The notes: generated by a model not told the origin, from the sequence alone. Positions 18,383 to 27,781 are shown, counted from the stretch's first letter. The stretch is DNA of 64,000 bases from Methanococcoides vulcani (GCF_900111645.1 NZ_FOHQ01000001.1:567468-631467); one strand, 5' to 3'. Numbers and translations are program-made.

Positions 18383-18424
18383 TTAAATTCGATGTCTGTT
18401 TTTTTATTTATATGTGAGCATTTT

Positions 18425-18506
18425 AAAAAATCAGATATGGAATGTTAATGATTGGAATATTGATGCAAAGTTATTAGGAAACAGAAGGTTGAGGTGAGTT
18501 TTGGAA
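18425..18506 (+). repeat. Direct repeat, copy A
   Basis: This stretch resembles 19304-19390 (for example AATGATTGGAATA followed by GAAACAGAA and GAGTT in both). In both copies one frame reads WxVNDWNxDxKL, which suggests the duplicated pieces come from the C-terminus of a protein gene. Confidence 0.5.
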
Positions 18507-18556
18507 AGACACATCTTTACACACGCACGATCATCCATTCGGCCCATACTGTGAAC

Positions 18557-18814
18557 ATGATTATGATGGCACATATGGAACCGTCTACTAGATTCTGTTT
18601 GTTTATGTTTGCCCCTGTCATGATATTATTCCTCCTTGATTTATTATATCATTTGTTCACACATATCAATACCTTGACCATTCTTTGCATAATTGTGTCC
18701 ATATGTTGTGCTGTAGTGATAGTTATCACGTTTTGCATAAGTTTTAATATCAATATTAAAAATAATAAAAAATGTCAAAAATTATTTTATTTTCATTCAT
18801 ACTCTCTATGGTGA
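18557..18814 (+). CDS. Doubtful small membrane protein
   Basis: A frame with two strongly hydrophobic segments (FCLFMFAPVMILFLLDLLY and ILCIIVSICCAVVIVITFC) followed by a basic Asn/Lys-rich tail. It overlaps the start of the following lipoprotein gene by more than 40 bases in another frame and has no good ribosome binding site. It may be real, with its C-terminus overlapping, or chance in AT-rich DNA. Confidence 0.25.
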   Translation: MIMMAHMEPSTRFCLFMFAPVMILFLLDLLYHLFTHINTLTILCIIVSICCAVVIVITFCISFNINIKNNKKCQKLFYFHSYSLW

Positions 18815-19257
18815 TTATATCTGGATGTGTGAGTACTACAGAAGAAACACCATCTGATGTCGTTGAGCAGTTTGTCAATTTTCAAAAGATGGGGAAGTAT
18901 CAGGAATGCTACGATTTGATGTCTGAAGATTATCAAAATGATCATGATTTTGAAGTATTCATGGATCAATTGAAAATTAATGACAAAACTCTCGATAATT
19001 ACGCATTAGTCGAATATTTTAATGAAACTGAAGTGATTGTGGGTAATTATTCAACTGTACGAATTCATTTTATAGAGCAGTCAAACATTTCAGCTTTCCA
19101 TGAGTCTGAATTGAATGAATCTGGATCAATCTAGGACTTTCTGGAAACTCGAGAAATTGAATTATTCAAAGAACCAACTGGATGGAAATTGAAATCGGTG
19201 TACTCAGAATTGGTCGTCAACAAGGAAGACCACTATGTGCTTCATTTTAATTGTTGA
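18772..19257 (+). CDS. Small lipoprotein with in-frame amber (TAG) codon
   Basis: The first 120 codons encode a lipoprotein (signal peptide, lipobox ISGC, Cys about 19) with a DUF4878/NTF2-like look: TPSDVVEQFVNFQKMGKYQECYDLMSEDY in two consecutive parts. At 19132 comes TAG, but the same frame continues for 40 more codons to a TGA at 19255, and that part (ETREIELFKEPTGWKLKSVY) is just what the end of such a domain should look like. Full length would be 161 residues with residue 121 amber-encoded. Either pyrrolysine is inserted, or a recent nonsense mutation has truncated the gene. The function is unknown; proteins of this kind sit outside the membrane. Confidence 0.7.
19132..19134 (+). other. 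In-frame amber codon in lipoprotein gene
   Basis: A TAG at codon 121 with coding continuity on both sides in the same frame. It is a candidate pyrrolysine codon; see the lipoprotein entry. Confidence 0.6.
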
Positions 19258-19303
19258 TGCCAAAGGCAATAGTTGTCATTAATAAGAATCCAGATTTGTT
19301 TTA

Positions 19304-19390
19304 CAAAAAACAGAACTGGGATGTCAATGATTGGAATAAGGACACAAAATTATGAAGAAACAGAATGTTGAAATGAGTTCTAAAAGGGCA
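19304..19390 (+). repeat. Direct repeat, copy B
   Basis: Second copy of the block seen at 18425-18506, diverged by roughly a quarter of positions by eye, with the core AATGATTGGAATA kept. It lies directly after the amber-containing lipoprotein gene, so the whole gene may have been flanked by the duplication. Confidence 0.5.
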
Positions 19391-19468
19391 AAAAAGTTAG
19401 TTATGGGGGGTGGGGGTACAGCCCTTAAAGAACTCGCTGAATTCACTAAACATTACACAACTATATAA
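19373..19468 (+). CDS. Possible 31-residue small protein
   Basis: ATG 19373 to TAA 19466-19468 encodes a basic, Gly-rich peptide (KRAKKLVMGGGG, then LKELAEFTKHY). It spans the inverted repeat. No ribosome binding site is evident; it is listed because the composition is protein-like, but chance is quite possible. Confidence 0.2.
   Translation: MSSKRAKKLVMGGGGTALKELAEFTKHYTTI
19375..19435. repeat. Imperfect inverted repeat related to that at 18318
   Basis: GAGTTCTAAAAGGGC (19375-19389) and GCCCTTAAAGAACTC (19421-19435) pair at 13 of 15 positions. The outer CTTAAAGAACTC arm and the bases after it (AATTC) match the right arm of the 18318 repeat, so the two elements are related. The loop is G-rich (GGGGGGTGGGGG). 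Confidence 0.5.
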
Positions 19469-19671
19469 ACATTTCCACATGGAGTAATCGAAGAGGAATA
19501 TATTAGTGATTGAAATAGAGCACAGCCCGGATCACAATATCAAATCGTGGAATCAACTGCTGACATCTGCTTCTACGGCGGAGCAGCTGCTTCAAGAAAA
19601 TGATACAAGCCGGAAATCACATCATGGAGCAACTAAGTCATATTTTCCATTATTTCATTCTCAGTCGTTTT

Positions 19672-19947
19672 TTACTTTTTTGATATCCGATCAGGTGTCC
19701 ATGGAGGATCCCAGACCAACTCGACTTCTGCCTTCTTTATACCGTCAATCGATTCAACCTTCTGCTTGACATTATCCACGATCATTGCAGCCATCGGGCA
19801 GCCGGGCGTTGTCAAGGTCATTTTGATATGGGCTCGGTCGCCTTCAACATCTACATCGTACACTAACCCAAGGTCCACGATATTGATCGGAATCTCGGGA
19901 TCGTAGCATTTCTTAAGAACTTCCATCACGTCTTCTTTAGTTACCAT
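19672..19947 (-). CDS. MIP18/SufT-family Fe-S assembly factor (DUF59)
   Basis: A 91-residue single-domain protein of the MIP18 (DUF59) family, involved in iron-sulfur cluster assembly or delivery. The signatures are YDPEIPINIVDLGLVYDV and the reactive-Cys loop TTPGCPMA, with WDPPWTP at the end. ATG 19947 is preferred over GTG 19953 because AGGAG lies nine bases upstream of it. Single gene. Confidence 0.9.
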   Translation of the reverse strand: MVTKEDVMEVLKKCYDPEIPINIVDLGLVYDVDVEGDRAHIKMTLTTPGCPMAAMIVDNVKQKVESIDGIKKAEVELVWDPPWTPDRISKK

Positions 19948-20064
19948 CGGCACTCACTCCTTATCTTTTGCATATTATGGTAATGACTAAATAGTTTAAT
20001 CCTGAATAATTATTACGGGCATGATAAATGCCTATTTAATTCGTTAAATGGGGGTAATTCGAGT

Positions 20065-20406
20065 ATGGCAAAACCTAAGATGTTATCTATAGAAACCATA
20101 GCCAGAGATCCTATAAAGGATGCAGAAGGAAAAGAAATTGGGAATTTCGTAGACTTTATGATAGACTTGGAGCAAAATTGTATTCCATACGTCATTGTGT
20201 CGCTTAAAAGTAGAGATGGATACGTTGGCATTCCCTGGGGACTTTTCAAATTAGGGGAAAAACACAGTTTTATTCTGGATGTTGCTAGCTCCACGCTTGA
20301 TAATGCACCGGGTTTTTCAGAAGATAAATGGCCTGATATATCTACTCGCGAATACGAAGAAAAGATTTACAAGCACTTTGGCTGTCCGTTGTGTGTGAGC
20401 TGCTAA
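20065..20406 (+). CDS. PRC-barrel domain protein with C-terminal CxxC
   Basis: A 113-residue PRC-barrel protein. The beta-barrel fold is seen in IKDAEGKEIGNFVDFMIDL and VGIPWGLFKL. PRC barrels in archaea are small RNA- or protein-binding modules; in photosynthetic bacteria they bind the reaction centre. The tail CPLCVSC is unusual and could bind metal. A GGGGGT ribosome binding site precedes the start. Role unknown. Confidence 0.8.
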   Translation: MAKPKMLSIETIARDPIKDAEGKEIGNFVDFMIDLEQNCIPYVIVSLKSRDGYVGIPWGLFKLGEKHSFILDVASSTLDNAPGFSEDKWPDISTREYEEKIYKHFGCPLCVSC

Positions 20407-20600
20407 ATCACATCAATTTTGTATTACAGTGACGTCATGTGACGTTTCCTGAACTTTCCTTTTTATAACCCAAAGTGACAGCCTACTTCATGTCATAAAT
20501 TCAATCCACTATCCACTCTGAAAAACCACTCATTGAAGACAAATCTGTCACACTGCCAATTGTGAGGTCCGCCATTGAACCTCAATAGTTACTCATTAAA
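20407..20600. other. Short intergenic region with TGACGTCA palindrome
   Basis: Convergent gap holding GTGACGTCATGTGACG near 20430-20446 (palindromic TGACGTCA followed by a second GTGACG). No gene found. Likely transcription end of both neighbours. Confidence 0.3.
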
Positions 20601-22031
20601 TCACAAAAAATACAAGATCACCGGCAACAGTATCACTCCCATTGCATGCGACTTCCTGATCTTCATAAATGAGGCAGACATGCCAAGGGGGATTGCGATC
20701 ACAAAGATGAGCAGACCAAAGAAGCCGGTGAACAGCAGGCTCATCAGTGCGAGGCCCAGGAGGACTGTGATGCAGATCATTGAGTAATCGAGCTTTGCGA
20801 GCATCCTGTGGATGTTGTTTCCGATGGCTATTGTTGAGAGATATGAGAGTAGTGCTGTGATGGCAATGACCAGCAGGAACAGGATGATGTCCTGGGCGGT
20901 CAGGCTGGCGGCTTCCAGAAGTTCGTCTACGGCAACCATTGCGCCACTTCTTGTTTTTCCTATCACTGCGAGGGCGAACAGGCCGAAGATCGCATTGGCT
21001 GTGTTGACGCCGGAAACCGAGACGATGAACTCTTTGGAGCTTTCCATGGTCTCATCAATGTAGAACTCGTCATCTTCGTAGCGATAATAATTTCCATTTT
21101 CATTATCGTATTCACATTCGGATCCGCATCCGTAATCCTGTTTGTCTTCTTCTCTATTCTTGGTGCTCCCTTTCCTGTCAAAATCGCTTTTGATGAACAG
21201 TCTTGCAAGTACTGCTGCAATGGATGAAGATATCCCCGGGAGCCAGGCTACGATGGAGCCAGCTGCACTGCCGGTGATAACTCCTCTGATGATCCTTTTT
21301 GCAGGCAGCTCGATCTTTGAATATTTCTGGGGTGGAATGTGGGAGCCTGAGAACAGGCTGATGAGCAATTGGGATGCACCAAAAAGTCCGCTGAGAAGCG
21401 GGAGGAGTATTGATGGAGATCCGAAGTCGATCAATGGGTGCATTGAGGTTTCCATCCTGAACGCGAACAGGCCGAGGAATCCGGTCAGAACGAAGAGGAT
21501 GAGCGCGTAGGCTTTGTACTTGTACTTTACAAGGGAACCTTGGTTGATGATATATTCACCTTTCTCGCTCAGTATCAGGCTTACGGATATCAGCAGGAGG
21601 AGCAATCCGAGATAGTTCTGGAGTATCGGGTAGATGTTGCTGAAAGCAAACGCGAGGGGGACTGCAATTATTAATGAGAATGCCACTGAACCTGCGCTTC
21701 CCAGCGCTGATAGGCGTATGGCCTCCGACCCGAAGCCCTCGAGCAGCAGCCGGTGTCCTGGAAGGACTGCCAGAGCCATGTCGTCATTTGGTGCTCCAAG
21801 ATACACAGCGGGGATAATGTCGTGGAAGGTGTGCGACAGTGAGTTTGCCAGAATGGCTATGGCTATGTAGGTTGGCGGGATGCCGCTGTCCATGAGCATG
21901 GGGGAGAGTGCTACCAGCATCAGGGCAAAGTTGTTCGTGTGTATTCCCGGGATCAGTCCCGAGAATATCCCGAGGGCATATCCGATGAGCACTGACAGTA
22001 GCAACATCGGGATGGTGATGTCGGAGGGCAT
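20601..22031 (-). CDS. TctA/DUF112-family multi-spanning membrane protein
   Basis: A 476-residue archaeal member of the TctA (DUF112) family, with about ten to twelve hydrophobic helices and the internal duplication typical of the family: SGLIPGIHTNN in the first half and AAGSIVAWLPGISSS in the second. In bacteria TctA is the large membrane subunit of a tricarboxylate importer; archaeal forms lack the other subunits and their substrate is unknown. An acidic Tyr/Asp/Asn-rich hydrophilic loop with two Cys (about 300-345) is inserted in the second half and is unusual. Single gene. Confidence 0.82.
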   Translation of the reverse strand: MPSDITIPMLLLSVLIGYALGIFSGLIPGIHTNNFALMLVALSPMLMDSGIPPTYIAIAILANSLSHTFHDIIPAVYLGAPNDDMALAVLPGHRLLLEGFGSEAIRLSALGSAGSVAFSLIIAVPLAFAFSNIYPILQNYLGLLLLLISVSLILSEKGEYIINQGSLVKYKYKAYALILFVLTGFLGLFAFRMETSMHPLIDFGSPSILLPLLSGLFGASQLLISLFSGSHIPPQKYSKIELPAKRIIRGVITGSAAGSIVAWLPGISSSIAAVLARLFIKSDFDRKGSTKNREEDKQDYGCGSECEYDNENGNYYRYEDDEFYIDETMESSKEFIVSVSGVNTANAIFGLFALAVIGKTRSGAMVAVDELLEAASLTAQDIILFLLVIAITALLSYLSTIAIGNNIHRMLAKLDYSMICITVLLGLALMSLLFTGFFGLLIFVIAIPLGMSASFMKIRKSHAMGVILLPVILYFL

Positions 22032-22283
22032 TTGAGTTCCTTCTAAGTATCGTTTTTTAGAATAGGTGCAATTTCTTGCATCCGGCAGCTCGAAGGTTTT
22101 TGCTCTTAGTCGGTGTGTTACGATATAAGAATTTCCTGTTTTTATTGGGGTTGAAATATTTTAGTTGGGCTTTCCTGTAGCTCTCCTGTATTCTGGTCTT
22201 TTTACCAGTCATACAACAAATATTTATGCAATTGACGATATATGGAAATTATACACGAAATATAGTCCTACTTGAGAATCAAT

Positions 22284-22793
22284 ATGTTCAACAAAAGTCC
22301 TTCATTCAGGGAAGTGCAGAAATTCAGGCAATTCTGGGTAAGTTCATTGGTACTTATTCCTGCGGTTGTGACACTCTATGGAGCTTACCAGCAACTGGTG
22401 CTAGGTCAGCCTTTTGGCGACAACCCTGCCTCGGATACCACAATGATAATTCTGACGATCATCTTTGGTTTCCTGTTCCCGTTATTCATCTTTTCGATGA
22501 AACTGGTGACCGAGGTGCGCAGCGATGGGCTTTATGTTCGTTTCTTCCCATTCCACCTGTCCTTCAAGAAGATCGGCTACACAGACATTGCCGGCTATAA
22601 AGCAGTGCATTACAGTGCACTTCGGGATTATGGTGGCTGGGGTATACGCTATGGAAAAAATGGTAAGGCTTACAACATAAGCGGCAACGATGGGATCATG
22701 GTGGAATTCAGGAACGGAATGCATCTGCTCATCGGTTCACAAAAGGTCCACGAATTGCTGATGGCAATGGATCAAAGTACCAGAGCTGCCTGA
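22284..22793 (+). CDS. Two-helix membrane protein (DUF6141-like)
   Basis: A 169-residue protein with two membrane helices (about 18-36 and 53-75) and a C-terminal PH-like beta-rich region (RSDGLYVRFFPF, GGWGIRYGKNGKAYNISG, VEFRNGMHLLIGSQ). It resembles the DUF6141 group of small membrane proteins. I take ATG 22284 rather than a TTG at 22272. Function unknown. Confidence 0.7.
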   Translation: MFNKSPSFREVQKFRQFWVSSLVLIPAVVTLYGAYQQLVLGQPFGDNPASDTTMIILTIIFGFLFPLFIFSMKLVTEVRSDGLYVRFFPFHLSFKKIGYTDIAGYKAVHYSALRDYGGWGIRYGKNGKAYNISGNDGIMVEFRNGMHLLIGSQKVHELLMAMDQSTRAA

Positions 22794-22843
22794 AATGGCA
22801 GCCTGAAATTCAAAAAAAGTCTTATTTTGTGTATGGATGCTGT

Positions 22844-23707
22844 TCAAAACAGCTCATCTACACAATCCTTGTAATCACGGTATGCACGGGTGTCTGCGAT
22901 ATTCTGTGGACCGGTGGTAAAAGCTTCGAGCATTGAGCGATAATACCATTCCTGCTCATCCTTTGGTGCATTGAACTTGCTCCAGAAATCATCACCATCC
23001 TGCTTTATATCGCTGATAAGGTCCCTGATGTTGGCAAGCTTGTCCGCACATGCCAGGAGTCTGATCTCGCTACTTGCCCTGCCTATCCTTTTGATGGTGT
23101 ACTGCTTTCGTTCTTTCCAGGTCTGTGCCTTATCGCCCTCTGCAGCCTGTCTGAGCTCAGCAGGTTCGGTAACAGCTTCCACATAATCACCGACTGCCGG
23201 TCCATATCTTCTTCTTATGGTCACAAGGTCAACGTCCGTATCCTCAACGATATCATGGAGCAATCCTGCAAAAATAAGTTCCGATGGTGCATCTTCTTTA
23301 ATCAGTATGGATGCTACGTCCATTGGATGGGATATATATGGCACTCCTGACTTCCTTGTATTATTTCTGTGCTCATAGCTGACGAAAGCGAATACGTCTG
23401 CAAGCTCGTTCAGGTCGCTCTCCTGCTTTTCTCCGTATTCTTCCTGGAGATCAAGTAACTGTATCCTGTAGTTTGCCAACCTCACATGTTCGTAGACGGT
23501 GATCTTCCCATCTATCTCTGTTAGTATCATCCTGTAATCATCACTGTTCCAGATCCTCCTGGAAGGTTCCTCGGACAGGAAATCCAGATAGCTGAAAAGT
23601 TCAGGGGTTTCTACAGGCTCGGAAACATTACCGGTATGGATGATAAGTCCATTTCCTTTATTTTCAGTGTTGTCACAGTTCTGGATGATAAGCTCGCGTA
23701 TTTTCAT
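22844..23707 (-). CDS. HD-domain hydrolase of RelA/SpoT (MESH1) type
   Basis: A 287-residue protein whose C-terminal two thirds is an HD phosphohydrolase related to the (p)ppGpp hydrolase of SpoT/MESH1: PYISHPMDVASIL, GLLHDIVEDTDVDLVTI (the HD and ED motifs) and LLACADKLANIRDL. There is no synthetase domain. The first 110 residues are unique. ATG 23707 has GGAGT seven bases upstream and is preferred over a start about 34 codons earlier that would overlap cobN. It follows cobN on the same strand with a 98-base gap. A nucleotide substrate is likely; (p)ppGpp itself is inference. Confidence 0.75.
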   Translation of the reverse strand: MKIRELIIQNCDNTENKGNGLIIHTGNVSEPVETPELFSYLDFLSEEPSRRIWNSDDYRMILTEIDGKITVYEHVRLANYRIQLLDLQEEYGEKQESDLNELADVFAFVSYEHRNNTRKSGVPYISHPMDVASILIKEDAPSELIFAGLLHDIVEDTDVDLVTIRRRYGPAVGDYVEAVTEPAELRQAAEGDKAQTWKERKQYTIKRIGRASSEIRLLACADKLANIRDLISDIKQDGDDFWSKFNAPKDEQEWYYRSMLEAFTTGPQNIADTRAYRDYKDCVDELF

Positions 23708-23805
23708 GATAAGGACTCCATATTTTAATTGTCTGTTTTTTGTTATACTGGATGGTATTCTACGGATAAAGGTTTCGTCCGCTCCAATTCCGGATACGTT
23801 CTGGT

Positions 23806-26800
23806 TCAATCTTCTGTAAATCCTTCCAGAATATCCTCTGCATCCAGATAAATGGATTGCAACTTCTCGATGGTGTCATCATCTGCATCCCACATACCAC
23901 GTTGTATCGCTTCAAGCAGACGCCCTGCCATCTGGCGCATCGCATATGGATTGTTCTCTTCTATCCATTTCCGTGTCTCTTCATCAAAGAGGAAATGATC
24001 TGCCAATGACTGGTACATCCAGGGATCTAACATATCAGATGTTGCATCCCATCCAAAAGCGTAATCAACAAGTATTGAAAGTTCCTGGGCGCCGCGATAA
24101 CCGTGTTCCTTAAGCCCGTTCAGCCATTTCGGGTTCAAGATACGGCTTCTGAAAATAAAACGCCCTTCTTCCTGTGTTGTCCGGGTTTTCGGGCGGTCGG
24201 GATCGGAACTGTCTCCTACCACTGACAGGGGATCCTTTTCTCCAAATGATTTCACTGCAGCCACCATGCCGCCATGATAGATGTAATCATCATCGTTGTC
24301 AAGTATGTCGATCTCCCTGGAATTGTGGTTCTTGATCGTCACATCAAGATCTGCGAGTCTCTGTGTGAAAAGTTCCGGCATCTTCTTTCCTTTTAACTTA
24401 CGTCCATAAGCATGTCCTCCCCATTGGACATACATTTCTGCCAGTTCCTCTCTTTCTGTCCAGCGGGAAGATTCGACCAGCTGGTCCACACCTGCGCCGT
24501 ATGTTCCGGGCGGGCATCCGAATATGCGTATAAGTGCTTTCTCACGGGCTTCTTCTTCACTCATCCCGGACTTTATGGATTCAAGCAGTTCTTCCAGAAG
24601 GTGGCGCACATAGTAGTTCTCATCTTCCGATTCATCAAGTGATGCCACCATTTCCACTCCTTCATCGATCATTTCCACAAGGTTTGGGAAAGCGTCCCTG
24701 AAAAGACCGCTAATGCGAAGCGTCACGTCGATCCTCGGGCGACCAAGTTCCTCAATGGGTATGACCTCAAGTTTTGTGATCCGTCCTCCGGCCGAAGACC
24801 ATACCGGTCTTAATCCCATGAGCCAGAGTATGTATGCGATATCATCTCCACCTGTTTTCATGGTATCCGTGGCGAACACGATAATCCCTACATTTTCAGG
24901 ATAGCCTCCCTCTTCATCGATATGCCTGTTGACCATCTGGTCTGCAAGCTTGTGGCCAACCTCCCATGCAGCAGGTGTAGGGATCAGTGAAGGGTCTATG
25001 GAATAAAAGTTTCTTCCTGTGGGAAGCAGGTGTGAGTTCCCTCGTGATGGAGAGCCGGACGGGCCAGGTGGTACATATCCGCCATCCATACCCCGCAGGC
25101 AGTTCATGACCTCATCGGTCGTAAGCCTTAGATTGGGCGCTATCACTTCACAAATATGGGACACCGCCATTTCAATTTCTGATCCGTTTGGATAAAGGGA
25201 TCGTGTATATTGGACACACTCCTCGTGTTCATAATTTTGGATATCCATCTCATGTATAAGGAGTCTTGATCTTTCATCCACATCTTCAAGCAGGGTACCT
25301 TTGAGCACACCCGTTCCTTCATGCGATCCCGATGGATCATCCTGAAGGTCACGCAGATCAAGACCTTTGTATGATGCAATACTTTCCCTGAGAGAAGGAA
25401 CCAGTCCATTGCATAATCTTGACAGGGAATACACCATCTCTGCAAAACGTTCGTCTGTCGGAGGGCGACCGAAAATATGAAGTCCGTCCTTGATCAGGTT
25501 GTCTCTGAACTCACAGATATAATCGTACAGGTCCTCAACGCGCTTTGCCAGCATCTGTATATCAGCTTCTTCCGGCAGGCCAAGGTCGTTCAGGTAATTA
25601 TGCTCTTTAACGATCTCATAGATGCTCTCCAGTACCTGTTCTGCTTTACCGGTCTCACCACTCCTTGAAGATCGGAAGTATTCCTGAAGGTTCATATCAA
25701 GGTCTGCAACTTCTGCATAGCTATCTGCACGGTTCATTGCAGGGACCAGATGGTCCAGTATAACTGCACAACTTCGCCGCTTGGCCTGTATCCCTTCTCC
25801 TGGATTATCAATGATATAAGGATAGAGGTGTGGGATCTCTCCAAGTACTACATCCGGGAAACATTCTCCGGACAATCCCACAGCTTTTCCGGGTAGCCAT
25901 TCGAGTGTACCATGGGTACCCATATGAATGACGGCCTGAACTCCAAGATCTTCAGCAAGGTATCGATAATAAGCAAGATAATGATGTGGCATCACAAGGT
26001 CAGTATTGTGATACAATGTCTCGACCTGTTCAAGGAACCCTCTTGGCGGTTGTATCCCGATAAAGACATTTCCATTCTTTACACCCGGGATCACAAGCTT
26101 GCCGTCAACCTCGAACATTTCGCCCGGAGGGGTTCCCCAATCACGACACATGACTTCCTGACATGTGGCAGGTATTTTTTCGAACCATTGCCTGTATATG
26201 TCCTTCTCTACAAGACCGGATGCCTGTTCGACCATCTGTTCAGCTGACAGCCATTCAGTATCATTGCTAACGCCTGCAAGTAGTTCTTCTACGACTTCAT
26301 TACCTGAGGACGGGATCCGTTCAACATGATATCCGTTCTTTTTCATTTCCGCAAGAAGATTTACCACACTTTCCGGGGCATCAAGTCCAAAAGCACCTCC
26401 TATACCATCACTACGTGGAGGGTTCTGGTGAAGGATAACTGCGATTTTCCTGTCCGAAGGAGGTGTTCGGCGCAGGTCTGCCCAATTCCTTGCAAGGGAA
26501 ACTACCTTATTGACCCTTTCCTAGATGGGAACCGCTTCCCGGGAGCCCTGATCTCCACTGGTCTCGGTAGTTGCTATAGGCACTGTTATTATTTGTCCAT
26601 CATACTCCGGCCAGACGACATTGGATGATAGTTCCATGGTTCCAATCCCCTGTATGTCCTCCTGCCATTGTTCATAAGAATAGTAGGTTGTCATAGCCTG
26701 TAGCACCGGTACATCCAGTGCATCAAAGAAATTGTACGTAATTTCTTTTGTAGTCCCGTCTCCCGGTGATGAAAGTGATAGCTGGGAAAAGCCCATATTT

Positions 26801-27564
26801 AGAACAAGGATCTCGATCAGTGAATTACATTGATCCATGAAGTACCGTTCAATTACATTTTTCACTCCCACAGCCCCTGTTATGGGATTCGGAGCAGATT
26901 GTGTAAATATGGCCAGTACTTCCATTCCTTTGTCTTCAAGCCCCCTTATAAGTGCATCTATGGCTTTCAAGTCACCGGTGAGCCATTGCCCCTGCCAGAA
27001 AAGAATTCCTGCTTTTGGTCTATCTGGATCCATCCTTGCAAGATGATCCTCAAGGTCCAGTATGTCGGGATGGTCCGGGTGATAGATCCCCTCGATCCTT
27101 GGACGAACGGGTTCAATTGTTTCAACATCCATCTTTGCAATGTGGTTGCAAGCCCAGAGTATCAGACCTCTGGAATTCGTTTCACCACCAAGCTGGATAA
27201 ACCTATCGACCAGTTCGTATTCTTTATCCGGAAGTCTGAAATATGGTCGTAGTTCGAGAGATTCTTCAAGTATTTCACTGTGAACGAAAACCGGAGATTC
27301 TGTCTGCTCAATATGTTCTCTTAAACGTGGGAATTTCTTAAAATATGGAACTCCACCGTGAAGTACCAGCAAAATAAGATCGGCGTCTTTAACATGTTTC
27401 AGCATTTGTTGAAAGGACCTTTCGTCTCCATCAACATCTTCAGATGTATAACTGAAAAGTTCAATATCAATACCTTCATTTTGAAGGGTCACAGCAGCTC
27501 TTGAAAGGGATGGATTACCGCCTGTTCCTGATCCAATACTTACGATCTTCATGTTATCATTCAC
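23806..27564 (-). CDS. cobN: CobN-type chelatase large subunit with in-frame amber codon
   Basis: A single 1253-codon frame from GTG 27564 (or ATG 27552) to TGA 23806, broken only by TAG at 26521-26523, codon 348. Both halves are CobN/BchH family: the first has the N-terminal domain (VLHGGVPYFKKFP, ILFWQGQW, GKAVGLSGE comes after the break), and after the break the text resumes at once with ERVNKVVSLARNWADLRR, GIGGAFGLDAPES and the metal-insertion domain (MGTHGTLEWLPGK, GGHAYGRK, GWDATSDMLD). The size fits intact CobN. The enzyme inserts a metal, cobalt in the aerobic corrin pathway, into a tetrapyrrole with help from an AAA pair (here at 36815-39792). Amber may encode pyrrolysine. Last gene of the tetrapyrrole cluster. 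Confidence 0.88.
26521..26523 (-). other. In-frame amber codon in cobN
   Basis: TAG at codon 348 of the CobN frame, between PI and ERV, in a link that in other CobN proteins runs without a break. Nothing suggests a start codon close behind it: the first ATG is 51 codons further, inside conserved sequence. Candidate pyrrolysine codon. Confidence 0.7.
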
Positions 27565-27732
27565 AGAATATTTTTTAAAATCAGAAGTTTTTCAAATTAT
27601 ATTGGGAGACTTCCTTTTCATCAATAAAAGTCCTAAAAATTGGTAGAAAAACTGAATAAATATGCAATATTAAATCTATCTCCTACATCAATGTGGGAAA
27701 TACATCAATTTTGCATATCATAGTGTTCATAG

Positions 27733-27781
27733 AAGGGTATCCAGAAACGAATGCATAAGTTTGTATGCGCTGGATACCCTT
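27733..27781 (-). promoter_or_regulatory. Long hairpin between cbiK-like gene and cobN
   Basis: AAGGGTATCCAG (27733-27744) and CTGGATACCCTT (27770-27781) form a perfect 12-base stem with a 25-base loop containing a weaker GCATA/TATGC inner stem. It begins ten bases after the cbiK-like stop codon. It may end or stabilise the upstream transcript, leaving cobN to a promoter in the remaining 165 AT-rich bases, or act as a regulatory hairpin. Confidence 0.5.

Larger units (their letters stand above)
18244..18771. other. AT-rich accessory stretch with inverted and direct repeats
   Basis: About 530 bases holding a long inverted repeat (18318-18382), one copy of a direct repeat that recurs near 19304-19390, and a weak open frame for a two-helix membrane protein ending inside the next gene. 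A short frame from TTG 18288 to TGA about 18416 spans the inverted repeat and reads as protein, so part of this may be coding. No firm gene. Confidence 0.5.
19258..19671. other. AT-rich stretch with second repeat copies and no firm gene
   Basis: It holds direct repeat copy B (19304-19390) and an inverted repeat (19375-19435). Two very short frames read as protein: a 32-codon frame at 19258-19354 that ends WDVNDWNKDTKL, and a 31-codon frame from ATG 19373 to TAA 19468. From 19500 to 19630 two overlapping frames look protein-like but lack a believable start. Best read as decayed or duplicated accessory DNA. Confidence 0.5.

Noticed and set aside
19506-19769. Plus-strand open frame of 87 codons
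   Set aside because: Its second half lies opposite the well-supported MIP18-family gene, and the first half has no recognised motif; probably chance or remnant.
26521-27564. Separate gene for a CobN N-terminal protein
   Set aside because: It ends in TAG with CobN sequence continuing in frame, so one gene with an amber codon explains the data better than two genes.
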